From: Dehalococcoidia bacterium
GTDB taxonomy: Bacteria > Chloroflexota > Dehalococcoidia > DSTF01 > JACRBR01
Length of the DNA: 64,000 nt
Assembly: GCA_040902535.1 (NCBI GenBank)
Contig: JBBDXD010000009.1
Location: 1 to 64,000 of the forward strand
Direction: 5' to 3'
The notes under the pieces were generated by a model that saw nothing but the letters and a program-made list of their open reading frames with translations, was not told the origin of the DNA and searched no databases. This document shows positions 16,224 to 24,688 of this stretch, piece after piece. Position numbers and translations under genes: made by a program. The stretch's first letter is position 1. Each line of letters opens with the position of its first letter.

Positions 16224-19200
16224 CTACGCAGGCTCGTCGTCCTGCGCGCCCACGCTGAAGTACGCGGCGTCCGGGTGATGGAACACCAGGGCGGAGACGC
16301 TCGCCTCAGGCTCCATCATGAAGCCTTCGGTCAACTCTACGCCGATCTCCTCGGGCCGGATCAGGGCGAACAGCGTCGCTTGCGAGTCGAGGTCCGGGCA
16401 GGCCGGGTAACCGAACGAGTACCGTTTGCCGCGGTAATGCGCCTGAAACAGATCCTTGCGCGGCGTACCCTCGGCGTCCGGAAAGCCCCAGGCCGTTCGC
16501 ATCTGGGCGTGTACCCACTCGGCGGATGCTTCGGCCGTCTCCAGCGCGAGCGCCTGGAGCGCGTACGAGCGCAGGTACTGGCCGGCGTTCTTGGCGCGTT
16601 CGGCCAGGTCGCGGATGCCTTCTCCGGCCGTCGTCACGAACATGCCGACGTGGTCGCGCTTGACGATGCGGCCCTGCGCGTCACGCTCCGGCGGCAACAC
16701 AAGATCGGGGATCGAGACGCCGTCGGCCTTGCGCTGGCGCGGGAATGTGAACGTCGCGATCGGCACGCTGCGGTCTCCGTTGCCGAATATGTGCAGCTTA
16801 TTGCCATCAGCTTCGGCTTCGAAGAACTGCCACACGGCGCGCGCGTGCATCGCGCCTGCCCGTGACTCGGCCTTCACGGCTTCGACCTTGCGCTTGAGGT
16901 CGATGGCCTTCGTGTCGCCGCGTTCGAGCATCTCGGTGAAGCGTCCGCGAAAGCCCAAGTGCTTTCCGTAAAGCATCTGCGGGTTGACATAGCTCCAGAT
17001 CTCATCGAGATCCAGCACGCGTTCGACGTGGCGTTCGGTGTCGGGCACGTGCGGGATCGAGACATTGAGCGAGATCCGCGACGAACGCTGCTCGGTCTCC
17101 GCCGCTTCTTCGACCACGGTGCGCGGCCGTTCGGCGAACTCCTTCTCCAGCAAATCGGCTTCGAGGCGGGTTCGCTGATCGGGGTCCATCAGGCGGTTGA
17201 GCGTATCGAGGCCGTTCATGGCGTCGTTGCAATAGACGACTGTGCCGCCATACGACGGCGCGATCTTGCCGCGCGTAAAACGGTCGGAGAGCGCCGCACC
17301 CCCGACGAGCAGCGGTTTGTCGATCCCGGCGACCTTCAAGTCGTTCGCGGTGACGACCATTTGCTGCGCCGACTTTACGAGCAGCCCCGACAGACCGATG
17401 ACGTCCGGATCGTGCTTCTGCGCCGCCTCGATGAGCTGCTCGGGCGGCACCTTGATGCCAAGGTTCACGACTGCGTAGCCGTTGTTGGACAGAATGATGT
17501 CGACAAGGTTCTTGCCGATGTCGTGGACATCGCCCTTCACCGTCGCGAGGATGACGCGCCCGCGCGTCGACGCCGCCGATTTCTCCATGAACCGCTCGAG
17601 ATGCGTCACCGCCGCCTTCATCGCCTCCGCGCTCTGCAGCACCTCGGCGACGATCAACTCGTTGGCGTTGAAGAGGCGGCCGACCTCATCCATGCCCTTC
17701 ATCAGCGGGCCGTTGATGATATCGAGCGGTTCCGCTTCCTTCCTCTTCTGTTCCAGGTCGGCGACGAGCCCGTCCTTCGTCCCTTCGATGATGTAATTCG
17801 CGAGGCGCTCATCGAGCGGCAGATCGGCGATGCTCTTGCGCTCGTGCGGCTTGCGGCCGCGGAAGTGCGCCGCGAACTCTGCAATCGGGTCGTCGCCGCG
17901 GTTCCACAGCAGGTCTTCGGCGAGCTTTCGCTCTTCGTCCGGGATCGAAGCGTAACGCTCCAGCTTTTCGGCGTTCACGATCGCCAGGTCGAGTCCGGCC
18001 TTCGTGCAGTGGTAGAGAAACACGGAGTTCAGCACTTCGCGCCCGGCCTCAGGGAGGCCGAACGAGACGTTGCTGATGCCGAGGATCGTCTTGCAATACG
18101 GCAGCGCTTCCTTGACCAGGCGAATGCCCTCGATCGTCTCGACAGCGCTGCCGACATAGTTCTGATCGCCGGTGGCGCAGGGAAACACCAACGGATCGAA
18201 GATGATGTCTTCGGCGCGGATACCGTACTCCTCTGTCAAGAGATCGTGCGAGCGCTTCGCGATTTCGAGCTTGCGTGCTCGCGTGATCGCCTGCGCCTGA
18301 TCCTTGTCCTCATCGATGGTGCCGACGACGAGCGCTGCGCCGTACTTGCGCGCGAGCGGCGTCACGCGCTCGAACTTATCGAGCCCATCTTCGAGGTTGA
18401 CGGAGTTGATGATCGACTTGCCCTGGCAGTACGTCAGCGATCGCTCGATCGAATCGGGATCCGTCGTGTCGACCATGATCGGCACGCGCACCTTGTGAAT
18501 TAACTTCGCGTAGAAACGGTCGATGTCGTACAGCTCATCGCGATCGGCGTTCTGAAGGTTGACATCGATGATCTGCGCGCCGTTCTTCACCTGCTTACGC
18601 GCGATCTCACTTGCTTCTTCGTACTTCTCCGCTGTGATGAGGCGCTTGAACTTGCGGGAGCCGACCTCGTTCGTGCGCTCGCCGATGATCAGCGGACGGT
18701 CGTCCTCGTTCGCCTCAACGAAGTCGATGCCGGAGAACATCGTGCGGTGCTGGCGCGAAGGGACGCGCGGCCGCTTGCCGTCGGCCATCGCCGCGAACGC
18801 ACGCGTGTGCTCGAACGTCGTGCCGCAGCAGCCGCCGAGGATATTGAGCCAGCCGCTATCCACGAAGCGTTCGAGCACGGTCGCCATCTGGAGCGGCGTT
18901 TCCCTGTAGAGACCATCTTCATCGGGGAGGCCGGCGTTCGGCCAGACGCATGTCAGCGACTCGGTTAGGCCGGCGATCGTCCGCATGTGGTCGGTCATGT
19001 ACTCCGGCCCGGTCGAGCAGTTGAGCCCGAGCGCAAGGAGGTCAGCATGAGCGAGCGACGCAACGAGTGCATCGGCGGTCTGGCCGGCGAGCATCGTACC
19101 GGTCAGTTCGATGGTGGCGGAGACGATGACTGGCACGCGCACGCCGGTATCGTCGGACGCGCGGTCGATACCGATGAGCGCCGCTTTAATCGTCCGCGTG

Positions 19201-19712
19201 TCGTTCTGCGTTTCGAGGATCAGCAGGTCGACGCCGCCGGTGAGCAGGCCTTTCGCCCAGCCGCAGTAGACGTCGATCATCTCATCGAACGTGATGCCGC
19301 CGGTGATGGTGAGTGACTTGGTCGTCGGGCCCATGTTGCCGGCGACGAAGCGTGGCCTGTCGCCCGTACCGTGCGCATCGACGGCCTTGCGTGAGAGCCG
19401 CGCGGCCGCCTCGTTGATCTCTTGCACCCGATCCTGAAGGCCGTACTCCGCGAGGACGATCGAGCCACCGCCGAAGGTGTTCGTCGTGATGATGTCCGCG
19501 CCGGCTTCCAGATAGCCGCGGTGCGCGTCCTCGATGACATCGGGGCGGGTGATGACGAGTTGCTCGGGACAGCCCTCGTACTGGGCGCCGCCGTAGTCTT
19601 CGGGCGTGAGGTCACGGCCATGCACGTACGTCCCGTACGGGCCGCCGATAACGAGGATCCGCTCCTGGAGCGCCTCGTGGAGCGCCTTACTACGCTCGTT
19701 CTGGTTGGTCAT
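16224..19712 (-). CDS. metH: Cobalamin-dependent methionine synthase
   Basis: 1162 residues, full length. Domains in order: homocysteine S-methyltransferase with zinc ligands in LGLNCSTGP and ILGGCCGTT; pterin-binding (about 330-600) with IIGERTNEVGSRKF; the B12 cap and Rossmann B12 domain with DVHDIGKN and GLSGLLVKS; and the AdoMet activation domain with RGKRYSFGYPACPDL. It transfers a methyl group from methyltetrahydrofolate to homocysteine. No cobalamin or SAM riboswitch is recognisable in the 135-bp leader; a TACATT close to the start suggests a short or absent leader. Divergent from the VapBC module. Confidence 0.96.
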   Translation of the reverse strand: MTNQNERSKALHEALQERILVIGGPYGTYVHGRDLTPEDYGGAQYEGCPEQLVITRPDVIEDAHRGYLEAGADIITTNTFGGGSIVLAEYGLQDRVQEINEAAARLSRKAVDAHGTGDRPRFVAGNMGPTTKSLTITGGITFDEMIDVYCGWAKGLLTGGVDLLILETQNDTRTIKAALIGIDRASDDTGVRVPVIVSATIELTGTMLAGQTADALVASLAHADLLALGLNCSTGPEYMTDHMRTIAGLTESLTCVWPNAGLPDEDGLYRETPLQMATVLERFVDSGWLNILGGCCGTTFEHTRAFAAMADGKRPRVPSRQHRTMFSGIDFVEANEDDRPLIIGERTNEVGSRKFKRLITAEKYEEASEIARKQVKNGAQIIDVNLQNADRDELYDIDRFYAKLIHKVRVPIMVDTTDPDSIERSLTYCQGKSIINSVNLEDGLDKFERVTPLARKYGAALVVGTIDEDKDQAQAITRARKLEIAKRSHDLLTEEYGIRAEDIIFDPLVFPCATGDQNYVGSAVETIEGIRLVKEALPYCKTILGISNVSFGLPEAGREVLNSVFLYHCTKAGLDLAIVNAEKLERYASIPDEERKLAEDLLWNRGDDPIAEFAAHFRGRKPHERKSIADLPLDERLANYIIEGTKDGLVADLEQKRKEAEPLDIINGPLMKGMDEVGRLFNANELIVAEVLQSAEAMKAAVTHLERFMEKSAASTRGRVILATVKGDVHDIGKNLVDIILSNNGYAVVNLGIKVPPEQLIEAAQKHDPDVIGLSGLLVKSAQQMVVTANDLKVAGIDKPLLVGGAALSDRFTRGKIAPSYGGTVVYCNDAMNGLDTLNRLMDPDQRTRLEADLLEKEFAERPRTVVEEAAETEQRSSRISLNVSIPHVPDTERHVERVLDLDEIWSYVNPQMLYGKHLGFRGRFTEMLERGDTKAIDLKRKVEAVKAESRAGAMHARAVWQFFEAEADGNKLHIFGNGDRSVPIATFTFPRQRKADGVSIPDLVLPPERDAQGRIVKRDHVGMFVTTAGEGIRDLAERAKNAGQYLRSYALQALALETAEASAEWVHAQMRTAWGFPDAEGTPRKDLFQAHYRGKRYSFGYPACPDLDSQATLFALIRPEEIGVELTEGFMMEPEASVSALVFHHPDAAYFSVGAQDDEPA

Positions 19713-19776
19713 AGGATCCTAAATGTAACGGATGTGGAAGTTAATCCGAGGGCGTGATGCCGAATCAGCGGGATCC

Positions 19777-19820
19777 TTGCCTTGGGCGGCGGATCGGACT
19801 AGACTAGACCAGACTAGATG
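19777..19820 (+). promoter_or_regulatory. vapBC promoter with GACTA repeats
   Basis: -35 TTGCCT (19777-19782), 17-bp spacer, -10 TAGACT (19800-19805). Four near-perfect 5-bp units (GACTA, GACTA, GACCA, GACTA) run from 19798 to 19817, across the -10 and the presumed transcription start. Antitoxins usually bind such a region for autorepression, so the repeat may be the operator. Confidence 0.65.
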
Positions 19821-19847
19821 ACCATCACCATAAGCCAGGAGGCACCG

Positions 19848-20087
19848 GTGAAGGAAGTCGGTGTGTACAACGCAAAGACTCACCTGCCCCGTCTCCTCGA
19901 TGAGGTCGAGCAGGGAGAGACGATCACGATCACGCGGCACGGAAGGCCGATCGCCCGCCTGGTGCCGATCGGCGGACAGAAGAGGACGTCCGCTGAGGCG
20001 GCGGACGCGATCCGTGAGTTTGGCCGCAAGCACCGCCTCAACGGCATCAGCATCAGGGAGCTGATCGAGGAAGGACGGCGGCACTGA
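19848..20087 (+). CDS. Phd/YefM-type (VapB) antitoxin
   Basis: 79 residues from GTG 19848, which follows AGGAGG by 5 nt; ATG 19818 would add ten residues without a Shine-Dalgarno. The Phd/YefM N-terminal DNA-binding fold is evident (VGVYNAKTHLPRLLDEVEQG, then ITITRHGRPIARLVP). The C-terminal helix (EFGRKH...IRELIEEG) should wrap the toxin. It neutralises the PIN toxin encoded next to it and represses the operon. Confidence 0.92.
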   Translation: MKEVGVYNAKTHLPRLLDEVEQGETITITRHGRPIARLVPIGGQKRTSAEAADAIREFGRKHRLNGISIRELIEEGRRH

Positions 20088-20518
20088 CCGCGTGCGTTCT
20101 AGACGCGTCCGTGGCTCTGGCATGGCACTTTGGCGATGAGGCGTCGTCCGACGACTACAAAGTCCTCGATCGTGTTCAGGTCGATGGAGCAATCGTCCCG
20201 GCGATCTGGCCATTGGAAGTTACGAATGGTCTCGTTGTTGCAGAACGTCGTGGTCGCGTGACTGCGGTCGACGTGGCGCTCTCAGTCCAAGCGCTTCTTG
20301 ATCTCCCGATTGCGATCGAGAACCTGACGATCGAAGCATCATTCGGATCGGCCGTCGATCTCGCTCGAGCGCTGCACTTGAGTGCCTACGATGCCAGCTA
20401 TCTAGCGCTTGCGATGCGGGAGGGAGTGCCACTAGCGACTCGGGACGACAAGCTTCGCGTGGCGGCGGAACGGGTTGGCGTGCCGCTCTTCAATCCAGAC
20501 CAGCAAGAGTCAGCCTAG
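20084..20518 (+). CDS. PIN-domain (VapC) ribonuclease toxin with CTG start
   Basis: 144 residues if read from CTG 20084, which overlaps the antitoxin stop (CTGA) and has AGGAAGGA 8 nt upstream. This start gives the PIN signature TACVLDASVALAW with the first catalytic Asp. The first ordinary start codon, GTG 20111, lies after that Asp. The other acidic residues are in PLEVTN, SAYDASYLAL and TRDDKL. A Mg-dependent RNase that cleaves RNA, often tRNA, when the antitoxin is lost. Confidence 0.88.
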   Translation: MTACVLDASVALAWHFGDEASSDDYKVLDRVQVDGAIVPAIWPLEVTNGLVVAERRGRVTAVDVALSVQALLDLPIAIENLTIEASFGSAVDLARALHLSAYDASYLALAMREGVPLATRDDKLRVAAERVGVPLFNPDQQESA

Positions 20519-20525
20519 AGGCAGA

Positions 20526-21398
20526 CTAAGCAATCGCCGTGCGGCGGTGAGGCTTCTTGCCTTCGATCGTCACGCGCAGACCTTCGGTGCCGGCGATCAC
20601 TTCGAAGCCGCGGGAGTGGCCGTTGCGGGCACGTTCCACCATGCGGTCGAGTTGCGCGTCCGCATGCTCGGGGTCGTGGTGGAAGGTCATGAGGCGCTGA
20701 ACGCCGGCGACTTCGGCGAAGGCCATCGCCTGTTCGAACGAACTGTGGCCCCACCCGACGTGTTCGGCGTACTCTTCATTGGTGTACTGCGCGTCGTGGA
20801 TCAGCAGGTCGACGCCGCGTGCCAGCTCCAGGCCCGACATCCACTCGCGCGGTCCGGGGAAGACGTCCCAGCCGAGCGCAGGTTCGTGATCGGGGATGTA
20901 TGCCATCGAGACGCCATTTTCGGCGACGCGGTAGCCAACCGTATGGCCCGGATGACAGACAAGCCGCGCTTCGATGCACAGCGAGCCGATCTTGAACTCA
21001 CCCAGCGGCACGTCGTGCAGGGTGAGCTTGCACGGCAGATCGCGTAGCCGCACCGGGAAGAGCGGGGGCGAAAGATAGCGTGCGAGACGTTCCTTGATCG
21101 ACAGGGTCGGAGACTGCGGACCCCAGATGTGCACTTCGCGGCCCTCCTGGTAGAGCGGCCCGAAAAAGCCCAGACCCTGGATGTGATCCATGTGTAGGTG
21201 CGTGAGCAGCACGTCGACGCGACTGCTGTCGTCGAGGAGTGCGTCGCCCATGCGGCGAATGCCGGTGCCTGCGTCGAGCGCGAGGACGGTGCCGCGGCTG
21301 TCGCGCACTTCGACACACGACGTGTTGCCGCCATAGCGGACCGTCTCCGGTCCGGGGCTGGCGAGCGAGCCGCGCGTACCCCAGAGCGCTACTTCCAC
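20526..21398 (-). CDS. Metallo-beta-lactamase-fold hydrolase
   Basis: 290 residues. The metal motif THLHMDH (H67, H69, D71, H72) is followed by further ligands in CHPGHTVGY, IPDHEP and HDAQY, and a late FHHDP. It resembles the RNase Z/PhnP branch that hydrolyses phosphodiesters, including cyclic nucleotides; the substrate is unknown. It starts at GTG 21398 inside the end of the PAS gene (10-bp overlap), with GGGAGG upstream, so the two proteins are made together. Confidence 0.87.
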   Translation of the reverse strand: MEVALWGTRGSLASPGPETVRYGGNTSCVEVRDSRGTVLALDAGTGIRRMGDALLDDSSRVDVLLTHLHMDHIQGLGFFGPLYQEGREVHIWGPQSPTLSIKERLARYLSPPLFPVRLRDLPCKLTLHDVPLGEFKIGSLCIEARLVCHPGHTVGYRVAENGVSMAYIPDHEPALGWDVFPGPREWMSGLELARGVDLLIHDAQYTNEEYAEHVGWGHSSFEQAMAFAEVAGVQRLMTFHHDPEHADAQLDRMVERARNGHSRGFEVIAGTEGLRVTIEGKKPHRRTAIA

Positions 21399-21787
21399 GA
21401 CGGATCGACCTCCCAGAACAATGCGACCGCGCCCAGGTGACGCTCCCGCTGTCCTTCAATAGGAAAAGCCGTGATCTCGATCGTGCGCCACACGTTGTCG
21501 AGCCCCTTCATTCTGATGCGGTCGTGCGCCGGACGCGCGAACCGCAAGGCCACGGCGAGCGGCAGGTCTTCGGCGTTCAACTCGCTGCCGTCCTCGCGCT
21601 TGGTCTCGAAGATCGTCGCCAGTTCGCTGACGGGCATCTCGCCTGCTTCATCGTACCGCCGCCCAAGGAGAGGTTCGGCAGCCTCGTTGTAAAAGAGCAG
21701 GTGACCGTCGTGGTCGCAGAGGAAAATCGGCATCGTGAGGTAGCTGGCCCATTGCCGGAGCAGAATCAGCTCGATGTCCTGGGCCAC
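21389..21787 (-). CDS. Stand-alone PAS domain protein
   Basis: 132 residues made up of almost one PAS fold: PIFLCDHDGHLLFYNEAAE near the start, then GRRYDEAGEMP and a C-terminal sheet WRTIEITAFPIEG...VALFWEVD. It has no kinase, cyclase or DNA-binding domain, so it should act by binding a partner, plausibly the MBL hydrolase with which it overlaps. The ligand is unknown; a small molecule or light/redox cofactor is possible. Confidence 0.85.
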   Translation of the reverse strand: MAQDIELILLRQWASYLTMPIFLCDHDGHLLFYNEAAEPLLGRRYDEAGEMPVSELATIFETKREDGSELNAEDLPLAVALRFARPAHDRIRMKGLDNVWRTIEITAFPIEGQRERHLGAVALFWEVDPSWK

Positions 21788-21914
21788 GTCAGAGCCGCCT
21801 CCAGATCCGCCGTCTAGCCGGTAGGAGCGCAGTATAGGCCGGTGCGCGGAGAACGGTCTATCGGCGTGTTAAGGCGAGGACGACGCCCGAGCTAGCGCCA
21901 GCAATCGTCCGTCG

Positions 21915-22580
21915 TCAGGTGACGTCGAGGACGAAATTGAAGGCCGCCGACTCGCCGTTGACCTCCATCACCAACGCATCGGCGAAGATGCCGTCTTCGG
22001 CGTTGCGCGGCTCGTCCGGGAAGTAGAGCTGGGTCGTCAGGACGGGCTGATTCGCGGCTTGCGCCTTCACGTGAATGTGCCGCGTGCGGCCGGGGTACAG
22101 GCCCGGGAGGATTGTTTGAAGCTCAAAGCTGCCATCGGCGCCGGAGAACTGGTGGCCGCGGAGCGTATAACCCTCGTTGTCGTATTCGCCGGCGTCGTTG
22201 GCCTGCCAGAAGTCGAGCAGCGCTCCGGCGATCGGCCGGCAGTCTGTCGAGAGGACGAACCCGGACACTGTCAACGCAGCGCCGGCCATGCCCGGCTCGA
22301 CGAGCGAGGCGCGTTCGGGAGAATCGGGCGTAAAGAACGGACCCTCCGTCTGTTCCGGCGTCACGTCCTCATCGTCGCCGCACGATGGGGTCGGCGCGAG
22401 CGCCTGCGTCTCCGACGCGGCGGCGGTTGCGCCTGCAGAAGGGGCGGCGGACGGCGCCGCTGTCGGAGGTGTATCTCCGTCATCGTCATCGTCGGCACAA
22501 GCGGCAAGCGCCACGCCTGAAACAATTGTGGTGCCAAGAAAGCGTCGTCGGGTGAGCCTGAATCGCTCGCGAATGGGCAT
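21915..22580 (-). CDS. Tat-exported intradiol ring-cleavage dioxygenase-like protein
   Basis: 221 residues. The Tat motif LTRRRFLGTT leads into a hydrophobic helix and a lipobox-like LAAC, then an Asp/Ala/Ser-rich linker. The catalytic domain contains GEYDNEGYTLRG and PGLYPGRTRHIHVK, which supply the expected two Tyr and two His for non-haem Fe(III). Exported members of this family act on catechols or related aromatics, though many are uncharacterised. GGAGG precedes ATG 22580. Confidence 0.88.
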   Translation of the reverse strand: MPIRERFRLTRRRFLGTTIVSGVALAACADDDDDGDTPPTAAPSAAPSAGATAAASETQALAPTPSCGDDEDVTPEQTEGPFFTPDSPERASLVEPGMAGAALTVSGFVLSTDCRPIAGALLDFWQANDAGEYDNEGYTLRGHQFSGADGSFELQTILPGLYPGRTRHIHVKAQAANQPVLTTQLYFPDEPRNAEDGIFADALVMEVNGESAAFNFVLDVT

Positions 22581-22752
22581 GTTGACCTCCGTCGGCGCCG
22601 CCAATCACGTGTTCGTTTCAACACACATTACCGCGGTCCGGTGTCGACCTCATGAACGAACTGTTACGCGCCCCTACGTGTTCTCCCTAATGGCAGGCGC
22701 CGCGCCGGTGGGCTACCGTATGCGTTGTCACACCTGCGCATCGAGAACGAGC

Positions 22753-23700
22753 ATGAGCCGACTCTTCGATATTACGATCAACCGGCGCAAGCTTCTCACC
22801 TCCGCCGCAGTGGTCGGCGCGGGAGCCCTGGCGCTCGCCAATACGCAGTGCGACCCGGCCCTCGTGCGACGAGTACATCAGATCGAGGGGCGGCGCGATC
22901 CGCGGCACGCGGTCTGGGTGTGGCAGTTCTCCGAGGACGGCACCGCCGACGAGATCGCCGCGACGCTGGCCGCCAACAACCTGGCGGCGATCGTAAAGAC
23001 GCACGACGGCGTGGAGTGGATGGCAAATTTCGACCATGTGCCCGGAGCCATCGACGGGCCGGCACAGGTCGGCACGATTGCAGGGATCTTCGAGAGTTAC
23101 GGCGTCCCGTTTCACGCGTGGTGCGTCGTCAAGGGCGTCGACCCGGTCCGGGAGGCCGAGATGGCAGCGGCCGTGCTCGCGAACGGCGCGCGCAGCCTCA
23201 CGCTCGACCTGGAAGATCACCCGGGCTTCTGGGAAGGCACTCGCGTGTCGGCGGCGATCTTCGGCGCCGAATTGCGTGCGCGCAACGCGTTTGCCCGCGT
23301 CGACGTCTCGGTCGACCCGAGGCCGTGGCTGAATCTGCGGCTGCCGATCGACGAGTTCGTCCACGTCACGGACGGCATTCGGCCGCAGCTGTATTGGGAT
23401 TTGTTCCAGGGCGTCGACCAGCGAAACGCATGGGCGTACATGGGGTATCCCGCGGTCGAAGGCGTCACGCCGGAGTTTCTCGTTGACGCATCAATACGGA
23501 TGTTCGCGGCGCACGACCGTTGGCTGCTGCCGATCGCGCACGCGTCGCCGGGCGACGGCGCGTCGTTCGCCCGGTTCGCACATCGGGCGTGGCAACACCA
23601 GATGCCGGAGCTTTCGGTGTGGCGCTATGCGATCGCGGACACGGCACTGCTGGATTACCTGAGGCGGAATCCGCCGGGAGCAGAGCCTTCGGGCGTTTAG
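22753..23700 (+). CDS. Exported protein of unknown function, probable TIM barrel
   Basis: 315 residues. N-terminal NRRKLLTSAAVVGAGALALA looks like a weak Tat signal. The mature part has alternating strand/helix character with motifs VWVWQFSEDG, AIVKTHDG, SLTLDLEDHPGFWEG and RPQLYWDLF. This is the pattern of glycoside-hydrolase-like barrels, with possible catalytic acids in LDLED. I cannot place it in a named family. It is divergent from the dioxygenase. Confidence 0.7.
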   Translation: MSRLFDITINRRKLLTSAAVVGAGALALANTQCDPALVRRVHQIEGRRDPRHAVWVWQFSEDGTADEIAATLAANNLAAIVKTHDGVEWMANFDHVPGAIDGPAQVGTIAGIFESYGVPFHAWCVVKGVDPVREAEMAAAVLANGARSLTLDLEDHPGFWEGTRVSAAIFGAELRARNAFARVDVSVDPRPWLNLRLPIDEFVHVTDGIRPQLYWDLFQGVDQRNAWAYMGYPAVEGVTPEFLVDASIRMFAAHDRWLLPIAHASPGDGASFARFAHRAWQHQMPELSVWRYAIADTALLDYLRRNPPGAEPSGV

Positions 23701-23792
23701 AGGTCTCGTCCGGTCGCAGGTGCCGCACCCGGCGGACGAGCACCGATCGCCGTCCCTTCGTCCCAGAACGTCGTGAATCTCCTCGCGGTTGT

Positions 23793-23826
23793 TTGCTGTT
23801 CGCCTTCGACCCTCTATCATCGGCGC
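23793..23826 (+). promoter_or_regulatory. Promoter of the SDR gene, leaderless layout
   Basis: -35 TTGCTG (23793-23798), 16-bp spacer, -10 TATCAT (23815-23820). The ATG of the SDR is at 23827, so transcription should begin at or next to the start codon, with no room for a Shine-Dalgarno. Confidence 0.65.
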
Positions 23827-24621
23827 ATGCGACTGCAAGACAAAGTAGCGATCGTGGTCGGAGGCGGGCAGACGCCCGGTGACACGATCGGCAATGGCCG
23901 CGCGACGGCGATCGCCTTCGCTCGCGAGGGAGCGCGCGTGCTCGTGGCCGACCGCGAGACAGCTTCGGCGCAAGATACGGTGCGCATGATCCAGGACGAT
24001 GGCGGGACGGCGGCGCCGTTCGAGATGGACGTCACGCGAGAAAACGACGTCGCCGCCATGATCGCCCGCTGTCAAGAGATCTATGGCCGCATCGACGTGC
24101 TGCACAATAACGTCGGCATCGGCACGCGGGACGCGTCTGCGCAGCGGGTGGAGATGGCGGACTTCGAACGCATCTTTAGCGTCAACCTCGAGGGCCCGCT
24201 GCTCGCCTGCAAACACGCCGTACCGGTGATGCGCGAGCAGGGCGCCGGCTCGATCATCAATATCTCGTCGGTGGCGTCGATTGCGGGCATGACGAACATG
24301 GTGGCGTACAAGACATCGAAGGCGGCGCTCAACGCGCTTACGCAGTCGCTGGCGTTGGCGAACGCGCGCTACCACGTCCGTGTCAACGCCATTCTTCCGG
24401 GGCTGATCAACACGCCGATGGCGATCGAAGGCCTCAGCGCTGCGCGTGGCATGGCGAAGGAGGAGTTGATCGCGCAGCGCGACCGCATGGTGCCCATGGG
24501 CCACATGGGTTCGGCGTGGGACATCGCGAGTGCGGCGGTCTTCCTTGCCTCGGACGAGTCGAGCTTCGTGACGGGTGTGCTGCTGCCGGTGGATGGCGGT
24601 CAGACGCTGCGGGTCGGTTGA
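23827..24621 (+). CDS. Short-chain dehydrogenase/reductase
   Basis: 264 residues, classical SDR. The cofactor motif is unusual, GGGQTPGDTIGNG instead of TGxxxGxG, with a short insertion. NNVG, the catalytic Ser in NISSVAS and the Tyr/Lys pair in VAYKTSK are present, and the C-terminus has LPVDGGQT. An NAD(P)-dependent oxidoreductase; substrate unknown. Confidence 0.9.
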   Translation: MRLQDKVAIVVGGGQTPGDTIGNGRATAIAFAREGARVLVADRETASAQDTVRMIQDDGGTAAPFEMDVTRENDVAAMIARCQEIYGRIDVLHNNVGIGTRDASAQRVEMADFERIFSVNLEGPLLACKHAVPVMREQGAGSIINISSVASIAGMTNMVAYKTSKAALNALTQSLALANARYHVRVNAILPGLINTPMAIEGLSAARGMAKEELIAQRDRMVPMGHMGSAWDIASAAVFLASDESSFVTGVLLPVDGGQTLRVG

Positions 24622-24688
24622 CGCAGCGCAGAAGCGCGGCTTGACGCATGCCCGCGCAACGCCCACGATGCCGAGCCGGGAGTGACAC

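Noticed and set aside
19713-19817. SAM, SAH or cobalamin riboswitch in front of metH
   Set aside because: None of the conserved blocks of these aptamers could be found, and a -10-like TACATT close to the start leaves little leader.
20111-20518. VapC starting at GTG 20111
   Set aside because: This would remove the first catalytic Asp and the first strand of the PIN fold.
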